Assembly: GCF_025370935.1 (NCBI RefSeq)
Contig: NC_133472.1
Location: 20,057,740-20,121,739, forward strand
Direction of reading: 5' to 3'
DNA: 64,000 nt
From: Choristoneura fumiferana
Lineage: Eukaryota; Arthropoda; Insecta; Lepidoptera; Tortricidae
The notes under the pieces are model-generated. The model saw only the letters and a program-made list of their open reading frames with translations, did not search any database and had not been told where the DNA came from. This document shows positions 54,739 to 64,000 of the stretch, one piece after another; the first letter of the stretch is position 1, and each line of letters opens with the position of its first letter. A program made the position numbers and the translations under genes.

Positions 54739-54808
54739 CCAGCGGTGGTGTAGCGATATAGCACACGGCACGGAATGCCGAGGACCTGGGTTCGATTCCC
54801 AGCGCTGG
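54739..54808 (+). repeat. tRNA-like core, right arm
   Basis: Plus-strand 70 nt mirror of 54257-54326, with CGGC/GCCG stem restored and A-box-like TGGTGTAGCGA. Both internal Pol III boxes look intact. Confidence 0.6.
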
Positions 54809-54998
54809 TCTTATTTTTCTGGTTTTTCTGTGCATCTATATTTCAGTTTGTATATTCGATATAGGTTTTACGGGATGAACGTAAAAGTAACAAAAAATTT
54901 GGAATTGAAATAAAAAATACAAAAAGATTCCAAAAAAACAATCTTAATTACTCGTGTGTTTTAGCGTGATAAGTCCCGTTTGTGGTATTTTGACTATG

Positions 54999-55394
54999 AG
55001 TGAAAATCACAAAAGTTTAACATTAAATTATATTCAAATCAAAATTCAGGAACAAAAATAATCAAAAGGTCAAATGAGTACTGCAACAATCTCGTCGCTG
55101 CGAGAGCAGCATCAGCTGACGGAGGCAGTAGCCCTAGCACGCTTGTCGGTGCCATGTGTGACAACCTTGGTCACAGGCTGGTGCCGCGTACGTGCCGCCC
55201 CGTGTGGCCACGTCCACGATCGCGGCTGGCCGTAAGTAAGTAGTCGCAGTGACCCGGCCTTGCGACCACCTTGCAACCCTAGGTTGCATAAATCTGTGTT
55301 CGATGGATATGAAATATTACCCGATGAATAGTTTTTTAAAAATGGCACAACACAAGAAAATTGGCAGATAATATACACATATTTAGGCACATGT
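54999..55394. other. Unassigned; GC-rich patch at ~55090-55270
   Basis: The patch (GTGCCGCGTACGTGCCGCCC, GTGGCCACGTCCACGATCGC) gives a 92-codon minus frame without domains. It is next to the hAT fragment and may be repeat material. Confidence 0.3.
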
Positions 55395-55741
55395 GATTTG
55401 ATGGCTCAATTCGCCGAGTATCAAGCGAAAGGTGGTTTCTGGGAATTCTGGGCTAACAAATTCATTTGGCAGCCTGTCATGAACACAACCCCGTTGAATT
55501 AAATTGCTGTTCGACTGCTCAGCATTCCTCCATCATCCGCCGCAGCTGAAAGGAATTGGTCATTGTTTGGACGGACACAATAAATACACTATTACTTATT
55601 CTGTGGCAATACCAGAGATAGAAAACGCCTCTTGGCAGAACGGCTTAATAAATTAATATTTACTCGAACTTATTTGCACCTACAAACGGACTACATACAT
55701 AATGTAGACGATACGGAGGAAGAAACGATTGAAGTAGATTA
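55395..55741 (+). pseudogene. hAT transposase C-terminal (dimerisation) fragment
   Basis: Reads CDLMAQFAEYQAKGGFWEFW, NKFIWQPV, a stop, then IAVRLLSIPPSSAAAERNWS and LFGRT, the hallmark SSAAAERNWS block of the hAT dimerisation domain. After about 35 bp of intervening sequence and a frame change comes RKRLLAERLNKLIF, then LQTDYIHNVDD, acidic residues, and a TAG. It is on the opposite strand from the hAT N-terminal half at 50930 and so is a separate insertion. Confidence 0.72.
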
Positions 55742-57015
55742 GTTATGAAAGTGACTGTGATTCAAAATAAATATTTAATGATTTATTTCTTATTGGTTTT
55801 TCTTAAAAAAAACGGAAATTTCAAAAACTTCTGAAAAAAACTTTTAGACCCTCCTCAGTAGTTATTAATTCTTCGATAGATATGGTCAGTCCATAGGCTA
55901 GCCACTTCAGCTCACAAATCGTATGTGCTATTTGGTGTTTGATTTGACAGCCTGCAACGAATGTGTTTTAACAGCAAATAACCTTAATTCTACTTTAAAT
56001 TGGATATTTCGCGAGATTGATCAATACAACGATTTTCAACTTTATAAACTTGAGCAAAGACAGTTTCGATAGGGTTTCGAATATTATTAAAACCAAAAAC
56101 TTTCTTCGAATCGACTAAAACAAGGCTTTAACTTAATTAACCAAATTGAGAATTGGAACGTAACGTCTCGAGGGAAATCATTTGAGAAATTGTAATCCTA
56201 ATATCTGCTCTAGTTAGTACGCCAATTAAGATTTTTGATTAAAATATTTTTTTTTAAGTTCTGCTAAATTTATATCTGGCGTAACGTCCTAAGGTAACAC
56301 AATTTAGATGTCTCATTCAAATATTTACCCTGGTACAAAGCATCTTAATTTTTAGGGTCTTGCTTGTCATAAAGAAAAACTGATCTCTTATAGAATCACT
56401 TCGTAGTCCGTCTGTGCGTCAGTCTATAAATAACCGTAACTAAGTACAGGTCGGTTTAATAAAACTAAAGAAATATCTTTAAATTAGAAAATTTTGACGT
56501 TTGTTACTCCATTAACAGAGTAACAGCCTTATTCATAAAAAGTTAGAGCCTCCTTGAAGGCTCCTTGAAGGCCCGAAGCTAAAAAACATGATTCATAAAC
56601 GTCTGTTAGCGCTAATCAGTCGATCAAGGCTCTGCTAAAGTTAGAGGACCGTAGACCCTCCTTTATCTCCCTGCTAAGTCACAAAATGGCGGCCACGAGT
56701 TTGAACAGCTGACTTTGACAAGATCAAAAAACCATACCGAAGATATTATTTAAAAAAAAAGATTTAAAAAATCCAGGAAAAAATATTTTCAGGAATTTGT
56801 ATTTAAAAATCATCTTAATTGGGTATTTATGATGATACGTGTACTAACAATAAATATGAAAAAAATAAAATTAGGATGATTACCGTAGTTAAGGTTTTTT
56901 GCACTTAAGTTTACAACATAAACACGCGGATCGGAAATGGCGGGAAAACAAACATTTCGCTTTTTTAAAAAGTAGATCTTGTGGTTGTATCGTCAAATTT
57001 TATCTTTTCGTGACA
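55742..57015. other. 5' flank of the Harbinger copy, no other gene
   Basis: About 56530-56690 has short repeats (GCCTCCTTGAAGGCTCCTTG) and the phrase AAAATGGCGGCCACGAG. These may belong to the 5' end of the harbinger element, but I could not find its inverted partner. Confidence 0.4.
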
Positions 57016-58544
57016 ATGCAAGCTATCCAGGCAATACGGGCTATGGAAGCTGTTAATTTACTACTACAACCGCGACGTCGCAAGGTGTATAATCAAAGGG
57101 CGAATTCTATAGAGGATCTGCCCGATATAGAATTTCGGCGACGGTACCGGTTTGACAAGGGGACTGTCCAATTTATTTGTCAATTGGTGAGGGCAGACCT
57201 CACCAAGGACCGGAGAGGCGCTAGCCTGACACCAGAGCTGCAGCTTCTTACTGTAATAAGTTGGGGGCGCAAAGAATTACCTATATTTACTATCTGCCAT
57301 AAAACATTGTTTTTGTTTAAGATCTCTTACGATCTCACCTGATTATGTTAATAAATAACCTGTGCCCTGGACCTATTTCTATATACTGATAAAACCATAC
57401 ATTTTAGGTCCAATATGATGCTGCTGAGCTTCACGGGCTCTCGCAGCCGACGGTAAGCAGGGTGTGTGCAGCGGTGGCGCGAGCACTGGCAAATCACTCT
57501 GCTCAATATATAAAAATGCCTAGTAACGCGGCCGAGAGGGAAAAAACCTGTCGGCGATTTTACGCGCTGCGGGCGTTTCCAACAATTGTTGGGTGCATTG
57601 ATTGCACCCATATTAAAATTACAAAATGTGGCGGCAATGCAGCCCAATACTATATAAACCGCAAAGGATATTATTCTTTGAATGTCCAGGTAAATACACA
57701 AAGAATAAATATTACAGTGCTTACCTATTAAGTGTATTTTTTTAAAATCCCATATACGTGTTGAATTATTATCAGGTTACATGTGACGCTGACCTCAAAA
57801 TCCAGGACATTGTGGCCAGTTGGCGCGGCAACACGCACGATGCCCGTATCTTCAACGAGTGCTCGCTGAAGGAGCGGTTTGAGGCAGGGGAGTTCAGAGG
57901 GAAGAGGCTGCTGGGAGACTGAATATAAATTTGAGCCCTACCTTTCGACCCCTGTTTTGAGGGCTCAATCTGCCTCCGAAGAGCGCTACATCACGGCCCA
58001 CATTGCAACGCGCAATACCGTAGACCGCTGCTTCGGAGTCTGGAAAGCGCGCTTTCGGTGCCTGCTCCAGGGCATGACGGTGAAGCGGCAGAATGTAAAA
58101 ACTGCAGTCATCGCCCTGGCAGTACTCCACAACATTACCATTATGCACAACGACTTGGTCCCAGGTAATAATATCCTACTTATAATAGTCGCAATGATTC
58201 ATAAGTATTTCATTTTCACATCTTTCATCACACACACACACAAAAAAACACAAATTTATAAAATTATAAAACTAATCATTTAGTCAAATAATATCAGAAC
58301 CTTTAAACCTATAACCTTTAATCAACTCAACCTTTGTTTTCCTACCTATCGAATATTTGGGCATATAATTTGTAGGTTCGTGGATAATGATTGACATTAA
58401 ATAAGTAGGTAGCTATTTTTTTCAGAAGCTGATGAAGATGGAGCAGATGAAGAAGAGGCTGACGAGGAAGTGGTTGTTGCAGCAGTAAGCAGGGCGGCAA
58501 ACAATGCACATCTTCGCGCTTTTATTCATCGACACTTCCAATAA
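57016..58544 (+). pseudogene. PIF/Harbinger (HARBI1-like) transposase, four exons, frameshifted
   Basis: Exon 1 (57016-~57275): MQAIQAIRAMEAVNLLLQP, FRRRYRFDKGTVQFICQLV, ending near SWGRKE with no clear GT donor. Exon 2 (57408-57689): YDAAELHGLSQPTVSRV (HTH) and TIVGCIDCTHIKI (first catalytic Asp), donor CCAG|GTAAAT. Exon 3 (57776-58164): VTCDADLKIQDIVASWRG, NTHDARIF (second Asp), then LLGD followed by a stop. A two-base loss at ~57920 shifts the frame, which resumes YKFEPYLSTPVLR, ITAHIATRNTVDRCFGVWKA, QNVKTAVIALAVLHN. Exon 4 (58426-58544): an acidic stretch (ADEDGADEEEADEEVV), LRAFIHRHFQ, stop. Where relatives have Glu in VER.FG this copy has Asp (VDRCFG). Inactive by frameshift. A TWA target site was not resolved. 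Confidence 0.82.
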
Positions 58545-58627
58545 ATAAGTTTATCAATAAGTAAGACTTTCACCAACCTGGCCATAACCAGAATTACCTT
58601 ACTTGAGTAAAAAATTTGGTGCGTCTC

Positions 58628-58945
58628 GTATGGTGTAAACCCTTTATTGGGGCCGATAATGGTTTTGCAGGTGGTAAGACCTTGTGCAAGGTCCGCCCGG
58701 ATTGCTACCACCGTCTTGCTCGCTAATCCTGCCGTGAAGCAGCAGTGCTTGCACTGTTGTGTTTCGGCGTGGAGAGTTAGACAGCCGGTGAAATTACTGG
58801 CACTTGAGGTATCCCATCTTAGGCCTCTGGGTTGGCAACGCATCTGCAGTACCCCTGGTGTCGCAGATGTTAATGGGCGGTGGTGATCTCTTACCATCAG
58901 GAGACTCACTTGCTCGTTTGCCATCCAGTCGAATAAAAAAATAAA
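58628..58945 (+). mobile_element. 3' end of a non-LTR retroelement
   Basis: GTATGGTGTAAACCCTTTAT, GGTCCGCCCGGATTGCTACC, TAATCCTGCCGTGAAGCAGC, GATCTCTTACCATCAGGAG and TTTGCCATCCAGTCGAATAA, then an A-rich tail. I recognise this as a very frequent moth 3' tail (CR1/Zenon-like is my guess). The 155-codon minus and 79-codon plus frames inside are by-products. Confidence 0.65.
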
Positions 58946-59755
58946 TAAAAAATAATCATTTAAGTAACAGTTAGTACCTACATACAGCGGCATAAATACC
59001 TACTTTATAGAAATAAATATAATTTAGCAAGATTTTATTTTATTATTTAATTTATTACTAATTTTTTTCTCGTTTAGGTTTTTTTGGTATTTTGTGTTTT
59101 TTGATATAATTGTTTTTTTTTGTATTACTTATTATTATTTATTTTATATACATATTATTAAATTCCAGTTTTTATGACCTTAACTCCCACATTATAATGT
59201 ATTTGTTTACAGCTTACTTATCAATCTCAAATAAATACAGAATAAAATAAAGCTCAATTAGATGGTGCAAATATTCATTAAAATATCAAAGAACATTAAT
59301 GAGATTCGTCATTTTCTCAAATCGATTAAAAATAATAACTGTTCAGGTTGATGCGTGAAATCGATATATTTCGGTTTTGTGCCCAATATATACCTTTCAA
59401 TACGATTTTGCCTGAATTGTGGGGAATATTGCACTGAAAACTGGTATCACCTATAAAAAATGTCAAACAATACTAACCAAAATAATTTAATCTTTTCTTA
59501 CGAAATGTTATGGATTCTGGAGTACTTACCGATGGAAAGTCACGTTATTAGGGTTTTTAATCCTGCCTTTATAATTGCGGCACACTTTTACGGCGCATTT
59601 AGTTATATTGAGGCGCTTTTGTATTGCGCGCTCCGCATACGTCACCTACGGTGTCACAATGCAGACTGAGGGGGGGAAAATGACTTTTAAGCCAACAGTT
59701 GGCTTATATGTTTTTGGGACGTTTTCATGCCGCCTAAGGACTATCTAGTGTGTAT
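58946..59755. other. Intergenic, AT-rich, no gene
   Basis: A 69-codon + frame at 59460 shows no domain. A small hairpin AAGCCAACAGTTGGCTT lies at 59688-59704. Confidence 0.4.
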
Positions 59756-59838
59756 ATGACTGATTTCTGACTGACATTGTCAGAAAGTGTGTTAAGTATA
59801 ATCAAAGTTTCTGACAATGTCAGTCAGAAATCAGTCAT
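59756..59838. repeat. Perfect 31-bp inverted repeat, 21-base spacer
   Basis: ATGACTGATTTCTGACTGAC (then ATTGTCAGAAA) is the exact reverse complement of the right arm (TTTCTGACAATGTCAGTCAG, then AAATCAGTCAT). It ends 45 bp before the first Met of the transposase at 59884. Confidence 0.8.
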
Positions 59839-59883
59839 TTTATTAAAATACCCATACAACCAATTTTAGTGCTCTGGAATTAA

Positions 59884-60921
59884 TGGACATGATTTTAATT
59901 TATGGTGAAGCACATCAAAATGGCAGAAGAGCATTGGAAGACAGAGAGCGTTTCCCAAATCGTAGAGTGCCAGTGCCAGCTCGAGTGGATTGTAAACGCG
60001 TTACAGCAAGCGCGTGAAGGTTTGCCTGTCACAGGGAGGGTGGAGGGAGCAGCGGTTAACTATGAGCATCCAGTTGCATTACAAAACCGGATTCTTCGTC
60101 ATTTTTCAACTCACCCAGAAAGTAGTACGAGAATAGCTGGAAGACTCTTTAATGTGTGTCATATGACGGTACATAAAATACTCAAACGTGACAAGCAACA
60201 TCCTTATAAATTTTTGAATCTACATGCTTTGCTGCAGAGAGACTTACTAGCACGTTTAACGTTTTCGGAGTGGTTACACATTCGTCATCGAGAAGACGGT
60301 GATTTCATATCCAAAATTATCTGGACAGATGAAAGCACCAGGAATGGAGTTTGGAATCAACGTAATTCCCATTACTGGTCACGCTAAACCACCATCATAT
60401 GAGAGAAACCGGACACCAGTATCGTTGGGCCGTAAACGTGTGGGCCGCAATGCACGGAAACCAGATCATAGGACCCATTTTCATCGACGGTAACCTGAAT
60501 GCGGACAAATTCATCCAGCTTATCAACGGACCATTAGCGGAATACGTGAACATGCTGCCTGAAGAAGATCGTCGGGAAACATGGTTGCAGCTAGATGGTG
60601 CCCCGGTTCACGCGGCGGTTCGTGTACGAAATGTGCTAAACGACATGTTCGAGAACAGGTGGATCGGGCGGTTTGGTCCACGTCGTTGGCCTGCTCGCTC
60701 TCCGGATTTAACACCGCTCGATTTTTTTCCGTGGAACAGCTGAAGGATAAGATAACAGAAGTGTTTCAAAAACTCAGGGACACTACTGATCTTTACCACG
60801 TTAGGCAGTCCATTAAACGACGCAGCGATACTTGCGTTCAATTGCACGGGAAGACATTGTTTAAGTTGGTAAAAAGGAATACACCAGTATTGTTTAATGT
60901 TTTATTTAAAGATTCATAATA
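59884..60921 (+). pseudogene. Tc1/mariner-superfamily transposase (DDxD), frameshifted
   Basis: The start reads MDMILIYGEAHQNGRRALED and RERFPNRR. After a shift it continues with LQQAREGLPVTGRVEG, NRILRHFSTHPESSTR, VCHMTVHKILKRD (HTH), HPYKFLNLHALLQRD, and DFISKIIWTDES (first Asp). Another shift leads to NGVWN, HQYRWAVNVWAAMHGN, WLQLDGAPVHAAVR (second Asp), GRFGPRRWPARSPDLTPLDF (third Asp). A last shift gives VEQLKDKITEVFQKLRD, VRQSIKRRSDTCVQLHG to a stop near 60920. By eye the spacing between second and third Asp is about 41 residues. Insect homologues are common. At least three frameshifts make it inactive. Confidence 0.8.
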
Positions 60922-61759
60922 AGGTTTCGCATAAGTAACTAAATGCCTAATAATATTATTTACAGTAAATAAAACAAGTTAGAATTGTATACACAGTAGG
61001 TTTATTTAGAAATTTAATGATGTAACTAGCTAAGTAGGTCAAGAAGGAAGAATGGTAGCATGAAAGATCGTCTGAGGACAGACGAGTGAGCAGGATGGCC
61101 GAATGTGGGAAACGGAACGTAGGCGTGTGTGAGAGGGAGCGATGTATGGCAAGGATGAGCGAGATAGAGATATAGAATAGGAAGATGGCGGATCGGTCTG
61201 CATTGCGTTGTCACGGCGAAACGGTTTAGCTCTTTTTGAAATAAATTTATAAAAAACATTATTGTGTTTAACTCTGAGCAATCATCCCCACAAATTTGAC
61301 ACATGGAGAATCGATACCTGAGGCGGAGATACCGGCGAGATTAATTTTTTTGACTGTATGTAAATAAATCGTTTCTTGTAGCCTATTTTTTGTTTTACTT
61401 CATTTATCATCTACACCATTAGTTACTTTGTAAAACACGCATTTCATAACATCTTAACTCAATTGACAAGGACATTATGAGATGAGATACGAGATAGCTT
61501 TATTAACTAGGGGTTTAAGACATTTCACAAATTGATAATTAAACAGCTGACAAACTGTCAACGAGCCTTAACTTGAATATTTTGCATTACATTGCGGGCT
61601 CAATTATTTTGTATGGTTTAATTTTTCGTTTTAATTTTAGATAAAAGTTATCTAAATATACTTACTAGGTCCTGTACTAACCACCATTTAAAAATTTGCT
61701 CGTATTGGATACCCACGCTGTAGTATAGATATATAACGTTTTAAACTTTCGTGATTCTC
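60922..61759. other. Intergenic, no gene
   Basis: A purine-rich patch at about 61030-61200 (GAAGGAAGAATGGTAGCATG, GAGCGAGATAGAGATATAG) gives two minus-strand frames without domains. Confidence 0.4.
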
Positions 61760-61853
61760 ACTCATAGTCAAAATACCACAAACGGGACTTATCTTATATT
61801 ACTTGTGTAATAACAGCGTGATAAGTCCCGTTTGTGGTATTTTGACTATGAGT
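61760..61853. mobile_element. Minimal family-C hairpin element
   Basis: Perfect 33-bp arms: ACTCATAGTCAAAATACCAC (then AAACGGGACTTAT) and ATAAGTCCCGTTTGTGGTAT (then TTTGACTATGAGT), with a 28-base spacer. Ends are identical to those of the 54069-54998 element, so this is a nearly empty version of the same family. Confidence 0.8.
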
Positions 61854-61854
61854 A

Positions 61855-62131
61855 TAGATATAGTTAGTGTTTAGTATTGTAACTAAGGGACCCCATACAT
61901 CCCTGTATTTTTATTATTATTTTTTGTATTTTTTTCTTTAATTGTATAATATAGTTTTTAAGTATTTTATTTGTAATTGTATTATTATGAAAAAATGACT
62001 TTCTGCCAAGATTCTTGCGGCGCATTCTTCTTGGCAATATGGTCTTTCTGAAAGCGCTGGTAGTTTAAAAAATGTCGTGTAAAAGTGCCCATTGCGGCCT
62101 ATTTACTGAATAAATCATTTGAATTTGAATT
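61855..62131 (+). mobile_element. 3' end of a non-LTR retroelement with (TTTGAA)n tail
   Basis: GACTTTCTGCCAAGATTCTT, GCGGCGCATTCTTCTTGGC, AAAGCGCTGGTAGTTTAAAA, GCCCATTGCGGCCTATTTAC and AATAAATCATTTGAATTTG. The TTTGAA tail and AATAAA are typical of a widespread insect LINE 3' end (jockey/CR1-like by inference). Confidence 0.65.
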
Positions 62132-62655
62132 TGAAATCACGCTGAAACGGCTGGACGGATTTCGATGAAATTTGGCAAAAAGTTATTTTATAACCTGGAT
62201 TAAAATATAGGATACTTTTTATCCTGATATTCTCACGGGATAGGGATAAAATATCTAAATATCAACCGCTGGGTTCAGAGTCATGAAATTTGGTATGTAG
62301 GTAGCTGGACGTCTGGAATAACAGAGGCTACTTTTTATCCTAATGTTCCCACGGGATAGGGATAAAATCTCGAACTAATAACCTCTGGGCTAGGAGTCTT
62401 GAAATTTGGTATGTAGATAGCTGGACATCTGGAATAAAACATATCCTTCTTTTTATTCCGATATTCCCACGGGATAGGGATAAAATCTCAGAACAATAAC
62501 CGCTGGGCTTATAGTCATGAAATTAGACCATGATTGTTTTTAATGTAACGTCAATGAAAACACCGATTTAATTTTCGGTAATTTTTAAAAATCCCGGATT
62601 TTTAATTCAGCTGCTGGACCTAATGATTTACGTGTGCAAAGCCGCGGATAAACAC
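62132..62655 (+). repeat. Short dispersed repeat with internal ~117-bp tandem duplication
   Basis: GAAATTTGG followed by a TATGTAG.TAGCTGGAC module recurs with starts near 62167, 62285 and 62401, each followed by CCCACGGGATAGGGATAAAA. The end is TTTACGTGTGCAAAGCCGCGG then TAAACACTAGTA. Confidence 0.65.
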
Positions 62656-63011
62656 TAGTATTATAAATGCGAAAGTTTTTGATTAAGTGAGTGAGTATGT
62701 TTGTTACTCCTTCACGCTGAAACTGCTGGACGGATTTGGATGAAATTTGGTATGTAGATAGCTGGACATCTGGAATAAAACATAGGCTACTTTTTATTCC
62801 GATATTCCCACGGTATATGGATAAAATCTCGAAAAACGACCGCTGGGCTCCGAGTTATGAAATTCGACATTATTGTTTTTAATGTAAGGTCAATGAAAAC
62901 CACGATTTAATTTTTCAGGAATTCCTTCAGGAATTTTATTAAATCCCGGAATTTAAATTCAGCTGTTGGATCTTATGATTTACGTGTGCGAAGCCGCGGG
63001 TAAACACTAGT
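62656..63011 (+). repeat. Short dispersed repeat, full-length copy
   Basis: Starts ATTATAAATGCGAAAGTTTT, then CACGCTGAAACTGCTGGACG, one TAGATAGCTGGACATCTGG module, and ends TACGTGTGCGAAGCCGCGGG then TAAACACTAGTA. It directly follows the preceding copy. The CTAG-containing end would suit a Helitron-like element, but no rolling-circle hairpin was proven. Confidence 0.6.
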
Positions 63012-63245
63012 AATATATTAATATTATAAATGTGAAAGTATGTGTGTTGTATGTTTGTCCGTCTTTCACGTCGAAACAGAATGACGGATCGACGTCATGT
63101 TTGGCATAGAGATAGTTTATGGGCCAGAGAGTGACACAGGCTACTTTTTATCCCGAACTTTTTATCCCGTACTTTTTATATCCGAAGGAACAGCGCGCGA
63201 TAACCGAATTCCACGCGGGCTAAGCCACAAGCAAAAGCTAGTTTT
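63012..63245 (+). repeat. Short dispersed repeat, second type
   Basis: ATTATAAATGTGAAAGTATG, TCCGTCTTTCACGTCGAAAC, GGCATAGAGATAGTTTATG, GCGCGCGATAACCGAATTCC and GCGGGCTAAGCCACAAGCAA then AAGCTAGTTTT. The block CCCGAACTTTTTATCCCGTA is duplicated. Confidence 0.6.
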
Positions 63246-63499
63246 GATATAAACTCTTTTGTTATACAACGAAACCATTCTCAAACTTAATCATCTGAAG
63301 TTATCTGCACTTTGAATAAAGTGTTAAGCAGATTAATGTTGTGTCATGTCATGTTTGATAAGTCTATCTCGCTGCTGCTTGAAATAGATACGTAGCAAAA
63401 AATGCAGTATCACGTATCGATATAGCCTTGTGCACACCGCACGTGTTCCCGAACTTTCGATAATCGATAAATTACGGGCATAACGGACGAAAAATCCAA

Positions 63500-63642
63500 T
63501 TCATTTTAAACCGACTTCATAGGATAAAATTTGGTATAGAGATAGTTTGAGTTCCGGAGAAGGAATATAAAATTGCATAATTCTCGCGGGATAGATAAAC
63601 GAATTCTACGCGGACAGAGTCGCGAGTAACGGCTGGTATTGT
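63500..63642 (+). repeat. Short dispersed repeat fragment
   Basis: TTTGGTATAGAGATAGTTTG, TCTCGCGGGATAGATAAACG and ACGCGGACAGAGTCGCGAG follow the order of the copies to its left. Confidence 0.5.
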
Positions 63643-63721
63643 ATAGTAAAGAGGAAAACTTTGTATGTTTGTTTGTTTGGATGTAGGTATCTCTACTAGG
63701 AACTACAGAAATAGACTTTAA

Positions 63722-64000
63722 GCCACCAATGCCACTCACTGCTATTTTCAAAGAGACGGTATAAAATTGGTTCGGCCACGAAATAAAAAAAAATATAACG
63801 ATAATCTTGATCGTATTCCTGAGTTCGTGTTTGCTTTCAAAACACGATTAAACAAATTTGGCTCGATAGATTTTATTGCCAAAGTGAGCTCTTACTTTGA
63901 TTTAGAAACCAAAAATACTCCGCTTATTTATAAAGACACTCCACGTCACAATAATTTTGCATTGTCGTCGGATTTATACATGGGTGTTAAATGTCAGCTC
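63722..64000 (+). CDS. Open frame running off the right edge, function unknown
   Basis: 93 codons without a stop in AT-rich DNA, entered after TAA at 63719. It reads through KLVRPRNKKKYNDNLDRIPE, FVFAFKTRLNKFGSIDFIAK, VSSYFDLETKNTPLIYKD and SDLYMGVKCQL. Codon use and amino-acid mix look like real protein. No upstream in-frame ATG exists, so it would be an internal exon. TATTTTCAAAG at about 63751 is a possible acceptor. I do not recognise the family. It could be a host gene exon or the start of another element's ORF. Confidence 0.45.

Larger units (their letters stand above)
54069..54998. mobile_element. Family-C TIR element carrying two inverted tRNA-like units
   Basis: The left end TTCAAAATACCACAAACGGG, with ACTTATCACGTTAAAACACACG, is mirrored at the right (CGTGTGTTTTAGCGTGATAAG, CCCGTTTGTGGTATTTTGACT), about 45 bp each. 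Inside, each arm carries the SINE-like unit in opposite orientation, including matching TTTTCTGTGCATCTATATTTC, CGCTAGTGTCGC and AAGATTCCAAAAA blocks, so most of the 930 bp is one large imperfect palindrome. No transposase. Confidence 0.75.

Noticed and set aside
55112..55390. 92-codon minus-strand ORF
   Set aside because: Covers a GC-rich patch beside a hAT fragment; no domain or splice support.
58526..58993. 155-codon minus-strand ORF
   Set aside because: Antisense through a common non-LTR 3' tail.

Overview
This window looks like moth or butterfly (Lepidoptera) nuclear DNA. It is AT-rich, one host gene is spread over long introns, and almost everything else is transposable-element debris of kinds common in lepidopteran genomes: tRNA-derived SINEs, non-LTR 3' tails ending in (GAT)n or (TTTGAA)n, small palindromic TIR elements, and old mariner, harbinger, hAT, pogo and Crypton copies. 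There are no bacterial-type operons, rRNA genes or CRISPR arrays.

The left 17 kb holds the 3' part of an invertebrate 5-HT2-type serotonin receptor gene on the + strand. I can place six exons with matching splice phases: 1770-1872 (TM3 and the start of the DRY motif), 2725-2854 (intracellular loop 2, TM4), 3170-3368 (extracellular loop 2, TM5), 7036-7156 and 15482-15589 (intracellular loop 3), and 15983-16889 (rest of loop 3, TM6, TM7, stop). The exons for the N-terminus, TM1 and TM2 must lie to the left of the window. The introns carry MITEs, SINE-like units with a tRNA-like core, a LINE relic split by a DNA element, and a dead mariner.

From 17 to 64 kb I see no certain host gene. In order there is: a long-TIR element; a conserved ~620-bp dispersed repeat (four copies in the window); a Crypton-type tyrosine recombinase relic lying next to a broken THAP-domain gene (both - strand); a possible MADF-like relic; an intact 384-codon orphan ORF at 28071-29225 (perhaps of viral origin, not established); paired MITEs, one nested in a SINE; a 1.1-kb inverted-repeat element split by another SINE; a reverse-transcriptase element with intact catalytic motifs at 41769-43178; a pogo fragment; hAT fragments; a ~930-bp inverted-repeat element carrying two oppositely oriented tRNA-like modules; a four-exon PIF/Harbinger transposase with a frameshift; a frameshifted Tc1/mariner-superfamily transposase; two non-LTR 3' ends; and a tandem array of a short dispersed repeat. 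A 93-codon open frame runs off the right edge.

Most element calls rest on motifs read by eye. Subfamily names are inferences. The long gene-free stretches are stated as such.
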